Positions 16,580 through 26,124 are shown, counted from the first letter of the stretch. The stretch is DNA of 43,639 nt from Timaviella obliquedivisa GSE-PSE-MK23-08B (GCA_019358855.1 JAHHII010000021.1:1-43639); one strand, 5' to 3'. Numbers and translations are program-made. The notes: a model not told the origin generated them from the letters alone.

Positions 16580-18802
16580 ATGTTGACTCAGCAGGGAATC
16601 GTTGAGACTGCCAATCAATTACTGAATGGTCGCTATGAAATTGTTCGTGTTCTTGGTTCGGGTGGAATGGGGCAAACCTATGTTGCTAAAGATACGCAGC
16701 GTCCAGGAAATCCACTATGCGTTGTAAAACAACTGAAAACAGCGACGAACGATCCAAACTTTTTGCCTGCTGCTAGACAAATGTTTCAGAATGAGGCTGA
16801 GATTCTGGAAAGCTTAGGCAAACAACATAATCAAATTCCTCAGTTGCTAGCTTCTTTTGAGACTGAGCAAGAATTCTACTTGGTTCAGGAATTTATTGAT
16901 GGCAATCCCTTAAGTACAGAATTTTCGTTGGGTGAGCGGTGGACAGAGTTGCAGGTGGTTCAACTTCTCCAAGAGATTCTGAGCATTTTAGAATTCGTTC
17001 ATGGTCAAAATGTGATTCATCGAGATATCAAACCGGACAATATCGTTCGACGGAATAATGGCGAATTGGTGCTGATTGATTTTGGAGCGGTTAAACAGAT
17101 CCGGACACAGCAAACAGTGGTTGGACAGAGAAGTATCACAGTTTCAATTGGTACTCCGGGTTATATGCCCACTGAACAAGCAAGTGGAAAACCCCGCTTC
17201 AGTAGTGATCTATATGCGTTGGGTATGGTTTGCATTCAAGCATTGACTGGGTTGTTACCTACACAGTTACTAGAAGACAAGGATGGAGAGCTAATCTGGC
17301 GAGACCAGGCTGAAGTTAGTGATGTTTTAGCAAATATCCTGACTAAAATGGTGCGACATTACTTCAAATATCGCTACGAGTCTGCGATGGAAGTTCTTCA
17401 AGTATTGCAACAGCTTGATTCATCAACGCAATCCTCTACATCAGAACGTAAATCAGCAGAGTTGCAGAAGGAGTCTGCTTACAGTCAGACTCAAATGAGT
17501 GAGCCAGAAACTCAGCAACCAACAATTAGAATTGACTGGAAACCTCCATCTCAAGCAGAAGCATTTGTTTTTGACGAGGAACCTGAGGAAGAATTGCCAA
17601 CCTCTCCCAATAACTTCAAAAGGAATCGTTTTTTGATTGGTATGGGAGCAACCCTTGCGTCATTGACTTTGATTGTAGGAGCTATCTATATACAGACTCG
17701 ATCGCAGCAGGAGCAAGATTTAAAGGTCGTTGAGCAATCATTTGCTGACAATAAGTTTGATGCTTGTATCGAGCAGGCAAAGGCGTTTCCTAGCTATCAC
17801 GCAGATCTTTATGCAAAAGCGCAAGTGCAAGCTGAGAATTGCGGGAATGCTGCAAAACAACAAGTGACCTTGCAGGAGATTCAGAAGCTAAAAGCCGATA
17901 AGAAGTATCAAGATGCAATTAAGGAGGCACAATCTTTCTCTGATGCTCAGTCAAAGTTCTACACTGAAGTCCGAAATCTGCTGGGAGAAAGTCAACTCGC
18001 TTTAGCTCAACAACAAGCCAAAAAAGGTTCCTTTCAAAGTGCAATTTCTACATTGAGTCAGATAGCCTCAGATGCACCTGCACCCGTTCAAAAAGAAACT
18101 CAAACTCTAAAGTTCAAGTGGTCAGAGCGAATATATAGCCTTGCAGAGGAACTCTACCAGAAGGGAAAAAATAAAGCAGACTTCGACAAAGCACTACAAA
18201 TGCTCAAAGCCGTCCCTCAAGGTAGCCCTGCCTACGATCGCGCTCAAACAACGAGCAAGCAATGGGAAACGGTTGAGGCAAAAAACTGGAACGATTTTGA
18301 ATCGGCTAAGCAAGCCTTGAGTGCAGGGCGCTTCAAAGAGGCGAGAGATGCTGCCAGTCGGTTAATGGGCAGTCCTGCTCAAGCTTGGCAAAACCAGGGA
18401 CAATCGCTTCTGACTCAAGCAGATGAAGCAGAGAGAAAGTATTTAACCCCGATCGATGTCGAAGGCAAGTTGGCTTTGGGTGAACCCAATGTGAACACTC
18501 GTGCTGACAGAAATACGTTGTTTAGGGATTACGAGTTTAATGGCACATCAGGTGAAGCAATCACCATTAGTTTACGGGGAGAAGGAGGCTTTGATACGGT
18601 GTTGTATTTAATCCCTCCAGATGGACAAGAAGAAAAGATTGAATTCAGTGACGATATCAGTGACAGCAACCTGAGTTCTTCAATCACAACAACCCTCAAC
18701 CGAACGGGCAAGTATCGAGTCCGAGTCAATGCCTACTACCCTGCTACCAATTCGCAAGGACGAGGCAGCTATCACCTGACCGTTTATCGAGAAGGTAAAT
18801 AG
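16580..18802 (+). CDS. Membrane Ser/Thr protein kinase with C-terminal PPC domain
   Basis: The 740-residue protein starts with a Hanks-type kinase domain: Gly-rich loop LGSGGMGQTY (25-34), candidate ATP lysine Lys50 in VVKQ, catalytic loop HRDIKPDN (147-154, Asp149), DFG at 167-169 and a GTPGYMPTEQ activation segment. A linker rich in Ser/Gln/Glu leads to one membrane helix (about 350-370). A helical, probably periplasmic region follows, and then a PPC (pre-peptidase C-terminal) beta-domain (about 620-738). It would sense envelope signals and phosphorylate cytoplasmic targets. AGGAG lies upstream of ATG 16580. It heads a run of same-strand genes with 38-67 base gaps ending in an FHA protein, which is the natural phospho-threonine reader. 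All key residues are present. Confidence 0.93.
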   Translation: MLTQQGIVETANQLLNGRYEIVRVLGSGGMGQTYVAKDTQRPGNPLCVVKQLKTATNDPNFLPAARQMFQNEAEILESLGKQHNQIPQLLASFETEQEFYLVQEFIDGNPLSTEFSLGERWTELQVVQLLQEILSILEFVHGQNVIHRDIKPDNIVRRNNGELVLIDFGAVKQIRTQQTVVGQRSITVSIGTPGYMPTEQASGKPRFSSDLYALGMVCIQALTGLLPTQLLEDKDGELIWRDQAEVSDVLANILTKMVRHYFKYRYESAMEVLQVLQQLDSSTQSSTSERKSAELQKESAYSQTQMSEPETQQPTIRIDWKPPSQAEAFVFDEEPEEELPTSPNNFKRNRFLIGMGATLASLTLIVGAIYIQTRSQQEQDLKVVEQSFADNKFDACIEQAKAFPSYHADLYAKAQVQAENCGNAAKQQVTLQEIQKLKADKKYQDAIKEAQSFSDAQSKFYTEVRNLLGESQLALAQQQAKKGSFQSAISTLSQIASDAPAPVQKETQTLKFKWSERIYSLAEELYQKGKNKADFDKALQMLKAVPQGSPAYDRAQTTSKQWETVEAKNWNDFESAKQALSAGRFKEARDAASRLMGSPAQAWQNQGQSLLTQADEAERKYLTPIDVEGKLALGEPNVNTRADRNTLFRDYEFNGTSGEAITISLRGEGGFDTVLYLIPPDGQEEKIEFSDDISDSNLSSSITTTLNRTGKYRVRVNAYYPATNSQGRGSYHLTVYREGK

Positions 18803-18854
18803 CCTCTACTCCATCTCTATTACCAATATCAACCTTTTGTTAGGAGAACACATA

Positions 18855-19754
18855 ATGTCAGATCTCAAAACGGTTAATGATTTGATCGAACAGAATGAAA
18901 CACGAGCTGAAGCACTTTCACTTGAAGTCGATCGCGCAATCAATTGCGTCAACCAAGTCGAACAAATGATCGCTGAACTCAAGTCAAGCCTTGACTCTGC
19001 GGCTCAAGATGCTCAGACTCGATTTGACGCTTTCAGCACTGTGCTGGATACATTGGAGGAAACACTAGATGGCGATTTGCAAACAGCTAAAGAGCGCCTA
19101 GACAGTTTACAGCAGAAAATCAGTGATCTAGACGGTCAAATCGATACTGTTTCTAGTGAGGCGAAGACTCAGCTAGCAGATTTCAAGAGTCATGTGGAAT
19201 CTACACTTGCAGAAGTGGAAACCGAAGTGGAAACCGTTCAAACAGGGCTTGATCAGTTTGCTCAACAGATTGAGGCAGCGGAAACGGAAGCAGGGACTCA
19301 GGGCGAGGCTCTGAAAGGGGAGATTGAAGCATTCCACAATGCTGCCAATGAAGCGCAAACTTCACTGGGCGATCGCAAAACAGGGTTGGTCGATCAGTTT
19401 GATGTCTTAGAAGAGGAATTGCGGGAGAAGTTTGAGTCTGTTCTTGAGGCTATGGATTCTCTGATGGCAGGGAGTGGAGAAAAGCATTCAACTTTGGAAG
19501 ATGTTTTGAGTACAACATCAAGTGAAGTGACAGATGCTGTGACTGAAAAGTTCACCGGAGAGGTACAAAGTCAATTAACTGATTCAATCGAACTGCTAAG
19601 CGGCGCGATGTCAACGCTGAGTGATTTGAGTGAATCATCCCATGAACTTTTGGATGGAGCGCTAGGAGATGTGGTGGACGGTATTAATGAAGTACTTGAG
19701 GTTATTGAGCCAGTTATGGATGTATTAGAGGTGGTCGAGGACATGCTCGGCTAA
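18855..19754 (+). CDS. Acidic coiled-coil protein 1 of 4
   Basis: About 299 residues, almost entirely heptad-type coiled coil rich in Glu, Gln, Asp, Ser and Thr, with few aromatic residues. No enzymatic motif, signal peptide or clear membrane helix is visible. The last 35 residues turn amphipathic and hydrophobic (INEVLEVIEPVMDVLEVVED). The start at ATG 18855 is chosen over TTG 18837 because TAGGAGA lies 8 bases before it. It follows the kinase by 52 bases. By composition and layout it resembles the next three genes; duplication followed by rapid divergence is likely. Long Ser/Thr-rich coiled coils next to a kinase could be its substrates or a scaffold. The function is unknown. Confidence 0.85.
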   Translation: MSDLKTVNDLIEQNETRAEALSLEVDRAINCVNQVEQMIAELKSSLDSAAQDAQTRFDAFSTVLDTLEETLDGDLQTAKERLDSLQQKISDLDGQIDTVSSEAKTQLADFKSHVESTLAEVETEVETVQTGLDQFAQQIEAAETEAGTQGEALKGEIEAFHNAANEAQTSLGDRKTGLVDQFDVLEEELREKFESVLEAMDSLMAGSGEKHSTLEDVLSTTSSEVTDAVTEKFTGEVQSQLTDSIELLSGAMSTLSDLSESSHELLDGALGDVVDGINEVLEVIEPVMDVLEVVEDMLG

Positions 19755-19792
19755 TTGCAAAGATCTAGTTGTAATAAAGGAGATTGATGACA

Positions 19793-20797
19793 ATGGCAGT
19801 TGCACAAGAATTTGGTGAGTCTCTCAATGAATCGGCTGAAAATCTAACTCAGCTATTGAATACGCTTGATCAAGCTTACGATGACATTAGCGCGATTTGC
19901 GAAGAGATGGAATCGAACAGTGAAGAGTTGAATGAACTGACGACCACGGTGAGTACGACATTATCTGATTTTTGGGAGGCTTTAGACTCTAACCAACAAG
20001 AGTTGCAGAATAGTCAGGAATCTAGCGCTACAGCGCTGGATGATCTGCAAGAGGCTATTACTGAGATGGAATCACAGATTGATGAATTTGCTCAGTCTAT
20101 GGATGAAGTGAGCAATACCCTGGAAACAGAGATTGGGAATAGTCGCACTGAGTTTGATGGGGATATTACTGAAGCTAAAGAAGGGATGGCTGAGGCAAAG
20201 GCATTGCTAGAGAAACTGGAATCTGAACTGACCCAAGTATGGGAAACAGTAGAGCAAGCATTTACAGATACGACTGAATCAATCTCGCAGTTACAAGAGA
20301 GCATTGAAGCTCACAAAACTGATACAGAAGGGCAATTTGAACAACTGACAACAGATATTGGAGAGACGCTGAAAGGCACGATAGCAGACCTTCTAGATCA
20401 ATTTAATGAGCAACTTAGTGGAACTCAAACTGATGCAGTCACCGACTGTTTTGATGACATGGAAGAAGGGCTAACAACTGCATACAATGACTTTGGCGAG
20501 CAATCTGAGGCGATCGCCGATGAACTGGTGAACCGTGCTACTGAAATTATGAGTAATGTGGCAGATCACTTTGAGAACTCTCTGAGCAGTGAGTTGGAAC
20601 AGATTTTCCAAGATGCAATTGAGGACGCCATCAAAGCATTGGCTGAAGAAATCGTCGAGTCTCTAGCGCTGATGGGAGTAGGGACAACAGTCACATCTGC
20701 AATTGCACCCTTAGTGCCTGCAATTGTTGCTGCCAAGGTACTGCTTGAACTGATAACAGCGGCACTAGCAGCGATGACATTTGGCTTGGCAGGATAG
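19793..20797 (+). CDS. Acidic coiled-coil protein 2 of 4, with hydrophobic tail
   Basis: About 334 residues. A long acidic coiled coil (Glu, Ser, Thr, Gln rich, for example LEKLESELTQVWETVEQAF) occupies roughly 10-285. The C-terminus is strongly hydrophobic, about 45 residues including VGTTVTSAIAPLVPAIVAA and LLELITAALAAMTFGL. This could be one or two membrane helices or a membrane-inserting hairpin. No N-terminal signal is seen, so it may be tail-anchored. ATG 19793 is preferred to ATG 19787 or TTG 19784 because AAGGAGA at 19777-19783 then has normal spacing. It is the only member of the set with a clearly membrane-like tail, which may place the others at a membrane through hetero-oligomers. 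Confidence 0.85.
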   Translation: MAVAQEFGESLNESAENLTQLLNTLDQAYDDISAICEEMESNSEELNELTTTVSTTLSDFWEALDSNQQELQNSQESSATALDDLQEAITEMESQIDEFAQSMDEVSNTLETEIGNSRTEFDGDITEAKEGMAEAKALLEKLESELTQVWETVEQAFTDTTESISQLQESIEAHKTDTEGQFEQLTTDIGETLKGTIADLLDQFNEQLSGTQTDAVTDCFDDMEEGLTTAYNDFGEQSEAIADELVNRATEIMSNVADHFENSLSSELEQIFQDAIEDAIKALAEEIVESLALMGVGTTVTSAIAPLVPAIVAAKVLLELITAALAAMTFGLAG

Positions 20798-20839
20798 TTG
20801 ATTCAAACTTGTAAATTTTGACAATAGGAGTATTTGATC

Positions 20840-21760
20840 ATGAACGATGCGTATACCGCGTTAGCGAATATGGTTGCACAAGCACCAGAAGAACTGAACA
20901 CCTTAGTTCAGGGTACAACCGAAGTCCAAAGTGCTGTGACTGATTTTCAGAACTATTTACAGGAGAAACAATCGGCTATAGAAACGCTCATTGAACAAAT
21001 TACGACAGCTTTGGGTGAACTGCAAGAGGAAGTTTCGACGCAGCAGGGTGAGACGGAAGGGGCGATCGCAGATCTTGAAGGCAATGCCGAAGAACTAAAG
21101 GATGCAATTGAGGAAATCCAAACTGAGTTGACTGCTGAACTCCAGTCGGTGCAGGAAAATCTTGATGAACTCAAGAGTCAGGTTGACGAGCGCAAATCTG
21201 CAATAGAAACAGGATGCGACGAAGCACAGCAGAGCCTGACTCAAATGCAGGAGAAAGTCCAGGCAGGGCAAGAACAACTGACGAATGCTCAGGAAACCGT
21301 GGGTCAGGGGATGGAAGAACTGCAAGAGAAAATGCAGACGGCACAAACGACAGCAACTGAGCAAGTCCAGACCTTTGAGGAGGAAATAGGTCAAGCAGAG
21401 CAGGAAATATCAACCCAGGTTCAGGACATGACGGATCGATTCGGTGAGCTTCAAGAGGAGTTGGGCACAAAGCTCACTGACCTCGCTGAGAACGTAGTTC
21501 GCGGAGATGTGGATGGCTTGATGGATGAGCTTCAGCAACAGGTTGAGGATGAACTGAAAAGTATTGCTGACGAAGCGGTGAAGCAGATTGGCGAAACGAT
21601 TCGTGAAATGTGCGACAAGATTACCGGGGCGAAAGACGAATCTGAGGAAAAACGTCAACCCCTTGATCCGTTGTTTGACCAGCTTGAAGCGTTTGTTTCT
21701 CCAATCGAGAGTGCCATCGATGCAATTGAGGATATGGCAAGTTCTTTGGGTGTTGGATAA
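20840..21760 (+). CDS. Acidic coiled-coil protein 3 of 4
   Basis: About 306 residues, nearly continuous coiled coil with unusually high Gln and Glu (EELQEEVSTQQGETEGA, QAGQEQLTNAQETVGQGMEE). A short amphipathic tail closes it (FVSPIESAIDAIEDMASSLG). ATG 20840 is used instead of TTG 20834 because TAGGAG lies 9 bases upstream of it. It is separated from its neighbours by 42 and 39 bases, consistent with one transcript. No enzyme motif is present. It resembles apolipoprotein- or SMC-arm-like coiled coils only in composition, which does not indicate function. Confidence 0.85.
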   Translation: MNDAYTALANMVAQAPEELNTLVQGTTEVQSAVTDFQNYLQEKQSAIETLIEQITTALGELQEEVSTQQGETEGAIADLEGNAEELKDAIEEIQTELTAELQSVQENLDELKSQVDERKSAIETGCDEAQQSLTQMQEKVQAGQEQLTNAQETVGQGMEELQEKMQTAQTTATEQVQTFEEEIGQAEQEISTQVQDMTDRFGELQEELGTKLTDLAENVVRGDVDGLMDELQQQVEDELKSIADEAVKQIGETIREMCDKITGAKDESEEKRQPLDPLFDQLEAFVSPIESAIDAIEDMASSLGVG

Positions 21761-21799
21761 CGTCTTTTTTGAAAATTAATCTTGTGAGGTAAATCAACC

Positions 21800-22696
21800 A
21801 TGGCTGACTTAGGAACGATCGCAAACGAAACCGTGACGAAGCTGACCACTTTGTTCGAACACACGGATCAGGTACAGACGAACTTGGATGAGTCGCAAGA
21901 GCATCTGACTGGGCTGTCAGATCAAGTTGACGAAAATTGGACTGCTTTGGAAGAACGAGCGCAGGTATTGTTGGAAAAAATCAATAGCGTTAAGGAAGAA
22001 CTAGCAACGGAGGCACAACAAAGTGCTGAGGCAATCAGTCAACTGCAAGGCAAAATGGAATCGGCTAAGGGAGAGATGGAACAAGAGCTAGAAGCTACGA
22101 AGGAGGCTATTACTGAACTGGGTAATAAAGTGGAATCCGTTACGCCAGAACTAGAAGAGGCTTTTCAAACGGCTGAGGAATCTTTCACATCTTTGAAGGA
22201 GTCAATTGCGGAACTGGAGTCTGGCTTAGACGAAGTAGTGTCTGAAACTCACGATTATTTGGTTGATGAGATGAATGGTGAGTTGGGGAATCATCAGACG
22301 GAAATTGATGAAAAAGTCGCGGCATTGGAAGCGGCGATCGCTGAGGAATATTTGCCGCAAATTACTGAGAAAACTGAAGAGTTCAGCCAGCATATAACAG
22401 ACATTCTTGAGCAGCTATCCAGTCAACTACAAGAGATTGGGGATGAAACTGAACAATCTACGCAGTCAACGTTGGAACAAGTTAGACAATTTCAGCAGGA
22501 TGGCGTGGGTGACTTGATGGATACGGTCAATGAAATCTCTCAACTGATGGAACGGTTAGGCGATTTAATTGATGGCACAACAGATACTACGATGACCGTT
22601 AAGGATGGTTTGATGGCGACAGTGGTTACAACCAACATTGGACTGAATGCTGCTGTCGGTATCTTTGAGGATGTGGTGGAGCTATTACAACTCTAA
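21800..22696 (+). CDS. Acidic coiled-coil protein 4 of 4
   Basis: 298 residues. Coiled coil covers most of the length (AEAISQLQGKMESAKGEM, FTSLKESIAELESGLDEV). It is followed by a less charged end containing LMATVVTTNIGLNAAVGIF and EDVVELLQL, a stretch able to form a membrane-associated helix. It shares the pattern of the three previous genes: cytoplasmic start, long acidic heptads and a hydrophobic C-terminus. ATG 21800 is the only sensible start. It precedes the FHA protein by 67 bases. Whether the four form a hetero-oligomeric filament or bundle is speculation. Confidence 0.85.
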   Translation: MADLGTIANETVTKLTTLFEHTDQVQTNLDESQEHLTGLSDQVDENWTALEERAQVLLEKINSVKEELATEAQQSAEAISQLQGKMESAKGEMEQELEATKEAITELGNKVESVTPELEEAFQTAEESFTSLKESIAELESGLDEVVSETHDYLVDEMNGELGNHQTEIDEKVAALEAAIAEEYLPQITEKTEEFSQHITDILEQLSSQLQEIGDETEQSTQSTLEQVRQFQQDGVGDLMDTVNEISQLMERLGDLIDGTTDTTMTVKDGLMATVVTTNIGLNAAVGIFEDVVELLQL

Positions 22697-22763
22697 TTAA
22701 AAAAGTCATCTTCTAATGATTTAATTTGCGGAATCATCATTGCATTATCATCATGAGGATATT

Positions 22764-24866
22764 ATGGTAGTTAAATCTAATACACTGGAAAAGCAGATCG
22801 AAGAAGTTGAAAACTTTGTTGCAGTGCAAGTTGCACAAGCCCCTGCCTATGCCGCCATCTATCAGGCTCTTACCGATCTAAAAAGATCACTAACACTCGG
22901 TAAGTTAGTGTTTCAGATCGTGGGTCAGAATTCAGAGCAAGTTCAAAATCTTGAGAAACTCCTAGCTCACAGCCCCAGTTTGAGAGAGGGCTATGACATC
23001 CGAACAACTGTATTACCTGACTTCGCTGAGCCTGAATTAACTTCTGCGGTTCTGGCTCTCCAAAATGGAAATGCCCCAACCTACTACGAACTATCGAGCG
23101 CCCAGACCTATAAAATTGGTCGTAACCCGCATACTGCTCAAGTTTTGTTGGCTGATGCACTTAACCTCGTGAGTGGTTGCCACGCAGAATTGCAATTCTT
23201 GCCGAATGCAGGCTGGCAAATTCGAGATTTAGAGAGTCGTAACGGTACCTATCTTAATGGCAAATGCATCAAGGCATGGGAAACATTAGAGGCAGGAAAC
23301 CAAATCTGCCTTGGATCTGCAACCGATGATGTTGGCAGTGGCATCCTATCATTTGAGTACTTCATCCCAGTTGTTCATGCAGGTAATGTGGTTAACTTAT
23401 TTGATTGTGATGTCATAGGTTTGATTGTTGATCTTAATCAGCCTATTTCAAAAGAAACTCAGCGATTCATTCAACAAGCCATTCAAGCGACTGTCTCTAA
23501 AGTATTTGTGGTTGCAGTCCCATCGATGAGTACGAACCCTGAAGTTGCGAAAAACCACCTCTCTGATTTGGAAGAGTGGGTTAACGTTCAGCCGTACAGC
23601 GACTCTGTGGAAATAACACATCTGCTGCTGCAACCGATCGCCCGTAATCTCAAAGCGACAGTCTTGCTTCCCCATGCTCAGCCGGAATTTGAGTCTTTCT
23701 GCCAATCTCTAATCACGCTGGCTCAAGGCAAGATTGAGACCATAATTTTTCAGCGATCTGTAGCTCAACTGGCTGAACAAATTAAAGCAATAGAGGTGAT
23801 CCTGAATCATCAGCAAGCGACCCTTCTTCGCAAAATTCAGCAGGGTGAAACTAAACTACAAGAGATTGGACAGAGCAGTCTGAAGGATCACATCAAGAAA
23901 GCGAGTGATACAGTCAAAAAAGAAGTGGATCAATTCTTTAGACAGGTTAAAAGTGAGATTGGTCAATCGAAAAGCGATCTCCTTTCCGAAAATCGTCAGA
24001 ACAGCTTAACCCATAAAATTAAGCAATTTGTCAGAAAACTTAAGCCCATCGCCGTAATTAAAGGGAGTTCTTGTCATATTCACTTTCAGACGAAAAATGG
24101 AAGTGATGACATCCATGCTGTCCTAAATTACTTATATCAATGTGACCTTAAGAACTGGACGATCGCCGAGTGGACGCGCATTTGTACGCTCTACAATGTA
24201 AATGGTTTGATTGGTTTACTTCGCAGCAGCTATCGGACTCTGAATTTTATGCCTGATTCTAATCTTTCTGCTGCGTTGTTTCAGCCTCCTAGAGAAATTA
24301 ATGTCGATCAAATCCTACAAATTACTACGGTGGCTGCGGACTGCAAAACGCACTACAAACAAATGACGTTCCAAGGCTTTATTTTCAAACGGCTTAAGAG
24401 CGAAGTCATTTCTCTTATTAGCTTGATCGCCATGGTTGGAGTCCCTATTCTTGCTTTCTTAGGATTGGAGTTTAACAAAGCTGTATTCACTTTGCCGATT
24501 CTCCCACTTGTAGGAATTATGATGTACTTTAGCTATCGCTGGGAAAAAGCTGAAAAGCTGGAGGATGCAGTAGAAAAGCTGCAAGAGAAATTGGCTGACC
24601 ACTATCAGAAGATTGCGAAAGATATTGCCGATCGCCTTGCTCAACATTTAATGATGGCAATGGAATCGGAAGAGCGGCGGCTCCGGGATGCAGTCGATGT
24701 GGTTGGGGATCAGTATATGGTTCACGTCGGTGAATTCGAGAAAAAGCAACTCCAACTTAAAACACAGACGGAAGAACTCAAGAAGGTTCAACAAAAAAGC
24801 CTTGAAAAGGATATGGCTGAGTTTCAAAAGCTCAAAAGAGACTTGTCTATATCGACCAAACCCTAA
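22764..24866 (+). CDS. FHA-domain protein with dynamin-like layout and membrane hairpin
   Basis: About 700 residues. An FHA domain lies near 108-190 (KIGRNPHTAQ, SGCHAELQF, DLESRNGTYLNG), with the residues that bind phospho-threonine: Arg in GRN, Ser and His in SGCH, and Asn in NGTY. Flanking segments look like the edges of a dynamin-type GTPase domain: KLVFQIVGQNSEQVQNLEKL where a P-loop would sit, and DVIGLIVDLNQPISKETQRF where the next core strand would sit. The GKS and NKxD motifs are missing. Helical regions follow. Two adjacent membrane helices are near 549-590 (SLISLIAMVGVPILAFLGLE), with a final coiled coil (592-700). A bacterial dynamin-like protein with lost GTPase and inserted FHA is one reading. 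ATG 22764 has TGAGGA before it; TTG 22740 is less likely. Confidence 0.82.
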   Translation: MVVKSNTLEKQIEEVENFVAVQVAQAPAYAAIYQALTDLKRSLTLGKLVFQIVGQNSEQVQNLEKLLAHSPSLREGYDIRTTVLPDFAEPELTSAVLALQNGNAPTYYELSSAQTYKIGRNPHTAQVLLADALNLVSGCHAELQFLPNAGWQIRDLESRNGTYLNGKCIKAWETLEAGNQICLGSATDDVGSGILSFEYFIPVVHAGNVVNLFDCDVIGLIVDLNQPISKETQRFIQQAIQATVSKVFVVAVPSMSTNPEVAKNHLSDLEEWVNVQPYSDSVEITHLLLQPIARNLKATVLLPHAQPEFESFCQSLITLAQGKIETIIFQRSVAQLAEQIKAIEVILNHQQATLLRKIQQGETKLQEIGQSSLKDHIKKASDTVKKEVDQFFRQVKSEIGQSKSDLLSENRQNSLTHKIKQFVRKLKPIAVIKGSSCHIHFQTKNGSDDIHAVLNYLYQCDLKNWTIAEWTRICTLYNVNGLIGLLRSSYRTLNFMPDSNLSAALFQPPREINVDQILQITTVAADCKTHYKQMTFQGFIFKRLKSEVISLISLIAMVGVPILAFLGLEFNKAVFTLPILPLVGIMMYFSYRWEKAEKLEDAVEKLQEKLADHYQKIAKDIADRLAQHLMMAMESEERRLRDAVDVVGDQYMVHVGEFEKKQLQLKTQTEELKKVQQKSLEKDMAEFQKLKRDLSISTKP

Positions 24867-26124
24867 TCTGGTGGTCTTCACAACCACTGGCAAACTTCTG
24901 ACCATCCGGACTAATTGCTACCCCGCCAACCTGCCAGGGTTGACTGGAAATTGTCCGGATTTCTTGCTCTTGTTTCAAGCTCCATAGCTTGATGGTCTTA
25001 TCGTCACAGGCGATCGCCAGCACATTGTCATCTGGGCTAAACATGAGCGTATAGGCAGAAGCTCTGAAGGGAGGCAATATAGACATCTCGGTTCCCGCAT
25101 CGGGTTGCCAAAGTTTAATCAACCTGTCCACACCACCACTCGCCAAGATTTTCCCATCACAACTAAACGCAACAGCCATTACCGCCATTTTATGTCCAGA
25201 GAAAGTCCGAATAGATTCACCTGAGGCAATTTCCCACAGCTTCACCGTTTTATCTTCGCTCCCACTTGCCAGCGTCTTCCTGTCTGGTGAAAAGCTAATC
25301 GCGTTTACGCCTCTACCATGCCCGACAAATGTTTTTAGTTCCTCACATGTAAGATTCCACAGTTTGATAGTTTTATCAGCACTGCCGCTTGCCAGGACTT
25401 GTCCATCTGGGCTGAATGCAACCGCACTGATCGACTGTTTATGTCCCACTATCGTTTGCAGCTCTTCTCCTGTGCTGAGGTTCCACAGTTTGACCGTCTT
25501 ATCCGAGCTAGCGCTGGCTAAGATTTCTCCGTTAGGACTAAATGCGATCGCCCGGATTGAGTCAGTGTGACCTGCCAATACTAGAGCCGAATCATCAGAT
25601 GCTAAATCCCAAAGGCTTCGGATAGCAGCAGGAGTAGCAGTTACCTGAACAGGAGTCGCGGGCATGGCGATCGCCTGCTCTGAAGATGAAATCACTACAG
25701 ATTCCTGTACAGATGGTTCGGGGAGAGGAGCGACTGCAGCGATTTCTACGGGTTCTGTGACCTGTGACGAGATGACTTGCTGGCACTCAAAGAGGAACTC
25801 TACCCCATCTTTGCTTAGGGTAATGCGATCGCCTGATTGTAAAATTCGGCACCCTTGAAGGCGATCGCCGTTGATATAAGTGCCGTTGGCTGCGTTGCGA
25901 TCGCAGAGTTGCCACTGCATTTGAACGCCACTCCCTAGGGTTCTAATTTCTGCATGATGTCGAGAAACGGCTGGATATTGGTTGCCATCGACCACGATAG
26001 TGCAAGCTTCGCGCCCCATTGTCACGACAGCATCTGGTGCAAGCGGATAGGAGGGCTTATCGAGATCTCCTGGTGACGACACTTGTTTTAGGTGAGCAAT
26101 CCATTCAGTATTTGCGTTTGGCAT
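24847..26124 (-). CDS. FHA-WD40 protein
   Basis: 425 residues. The N-terminal FHA domain (about 25-112) shows TMGREACTIVV, SRHHAEIRT and NAANGTYINGDRL with the phospho-threonine-binding residues intact. After a low-complexity linker (about 115-170), six WD40 repeats follow; each carries the GH...FSPDG...LASGS.DKTIKLW pattern, with repeats 5 and 6 degenerate. It is a phospho-dependent scaffold with no enzymatic part. The last 20 bases overlap the end of the FHA gene at 22764-24866 on the other strand, so both stops lie inside the neighbour's coding sequence. It faces the EACC1-like/caspase genes across about 200 bases. It probably recognises a substrate of the kinase at 16580. Confidence 0.92.
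   Translation of the reverse strand: MPNANTEWIAHLKQVSSPGDLDKPSYPLAPDAVVTMGREACTIVVDGNQYPAVSRHHAEIRTLGSGVQMQWQLCDRNAANGTYINGDRLQGCRILQSGDRITLSKDGVEFLFECQQVISSQVTEPVEIAAVAPLPEPSVQESVVISSSEQAIAMPATPVQVTATPAAIRSLWDLASDDSALVLAGHTDSIRAIAFSPNGEILASASSDKTVKLWNLSTGEELQTIVGHKQSISAVAFSPDGQVLASGSADKTIKLWNLTCEELKTFVGHGRGVNAISFSPDRKTLASGSEDKTVKLWEIASGESIRTFSGHKMAVMAVAFSCDGKILASGGVDRLIKLWQPDAGTEMSILPPFRASAYTLMFSPDDNVLAIACDDKTIKLWSLKQEQEIRTISSQPWQVGGVAISPDGQKFASGCEDHQIRVWSI

Noticed and set aside
22717-22741. AATGAT...ATCATT inverted repeat before the FHA/dynamin-like gene, as a possible terminator or attenuator
   Set aside because: The arms are only six AT-rich pairs and no U-run follows; not distinguishable from background.
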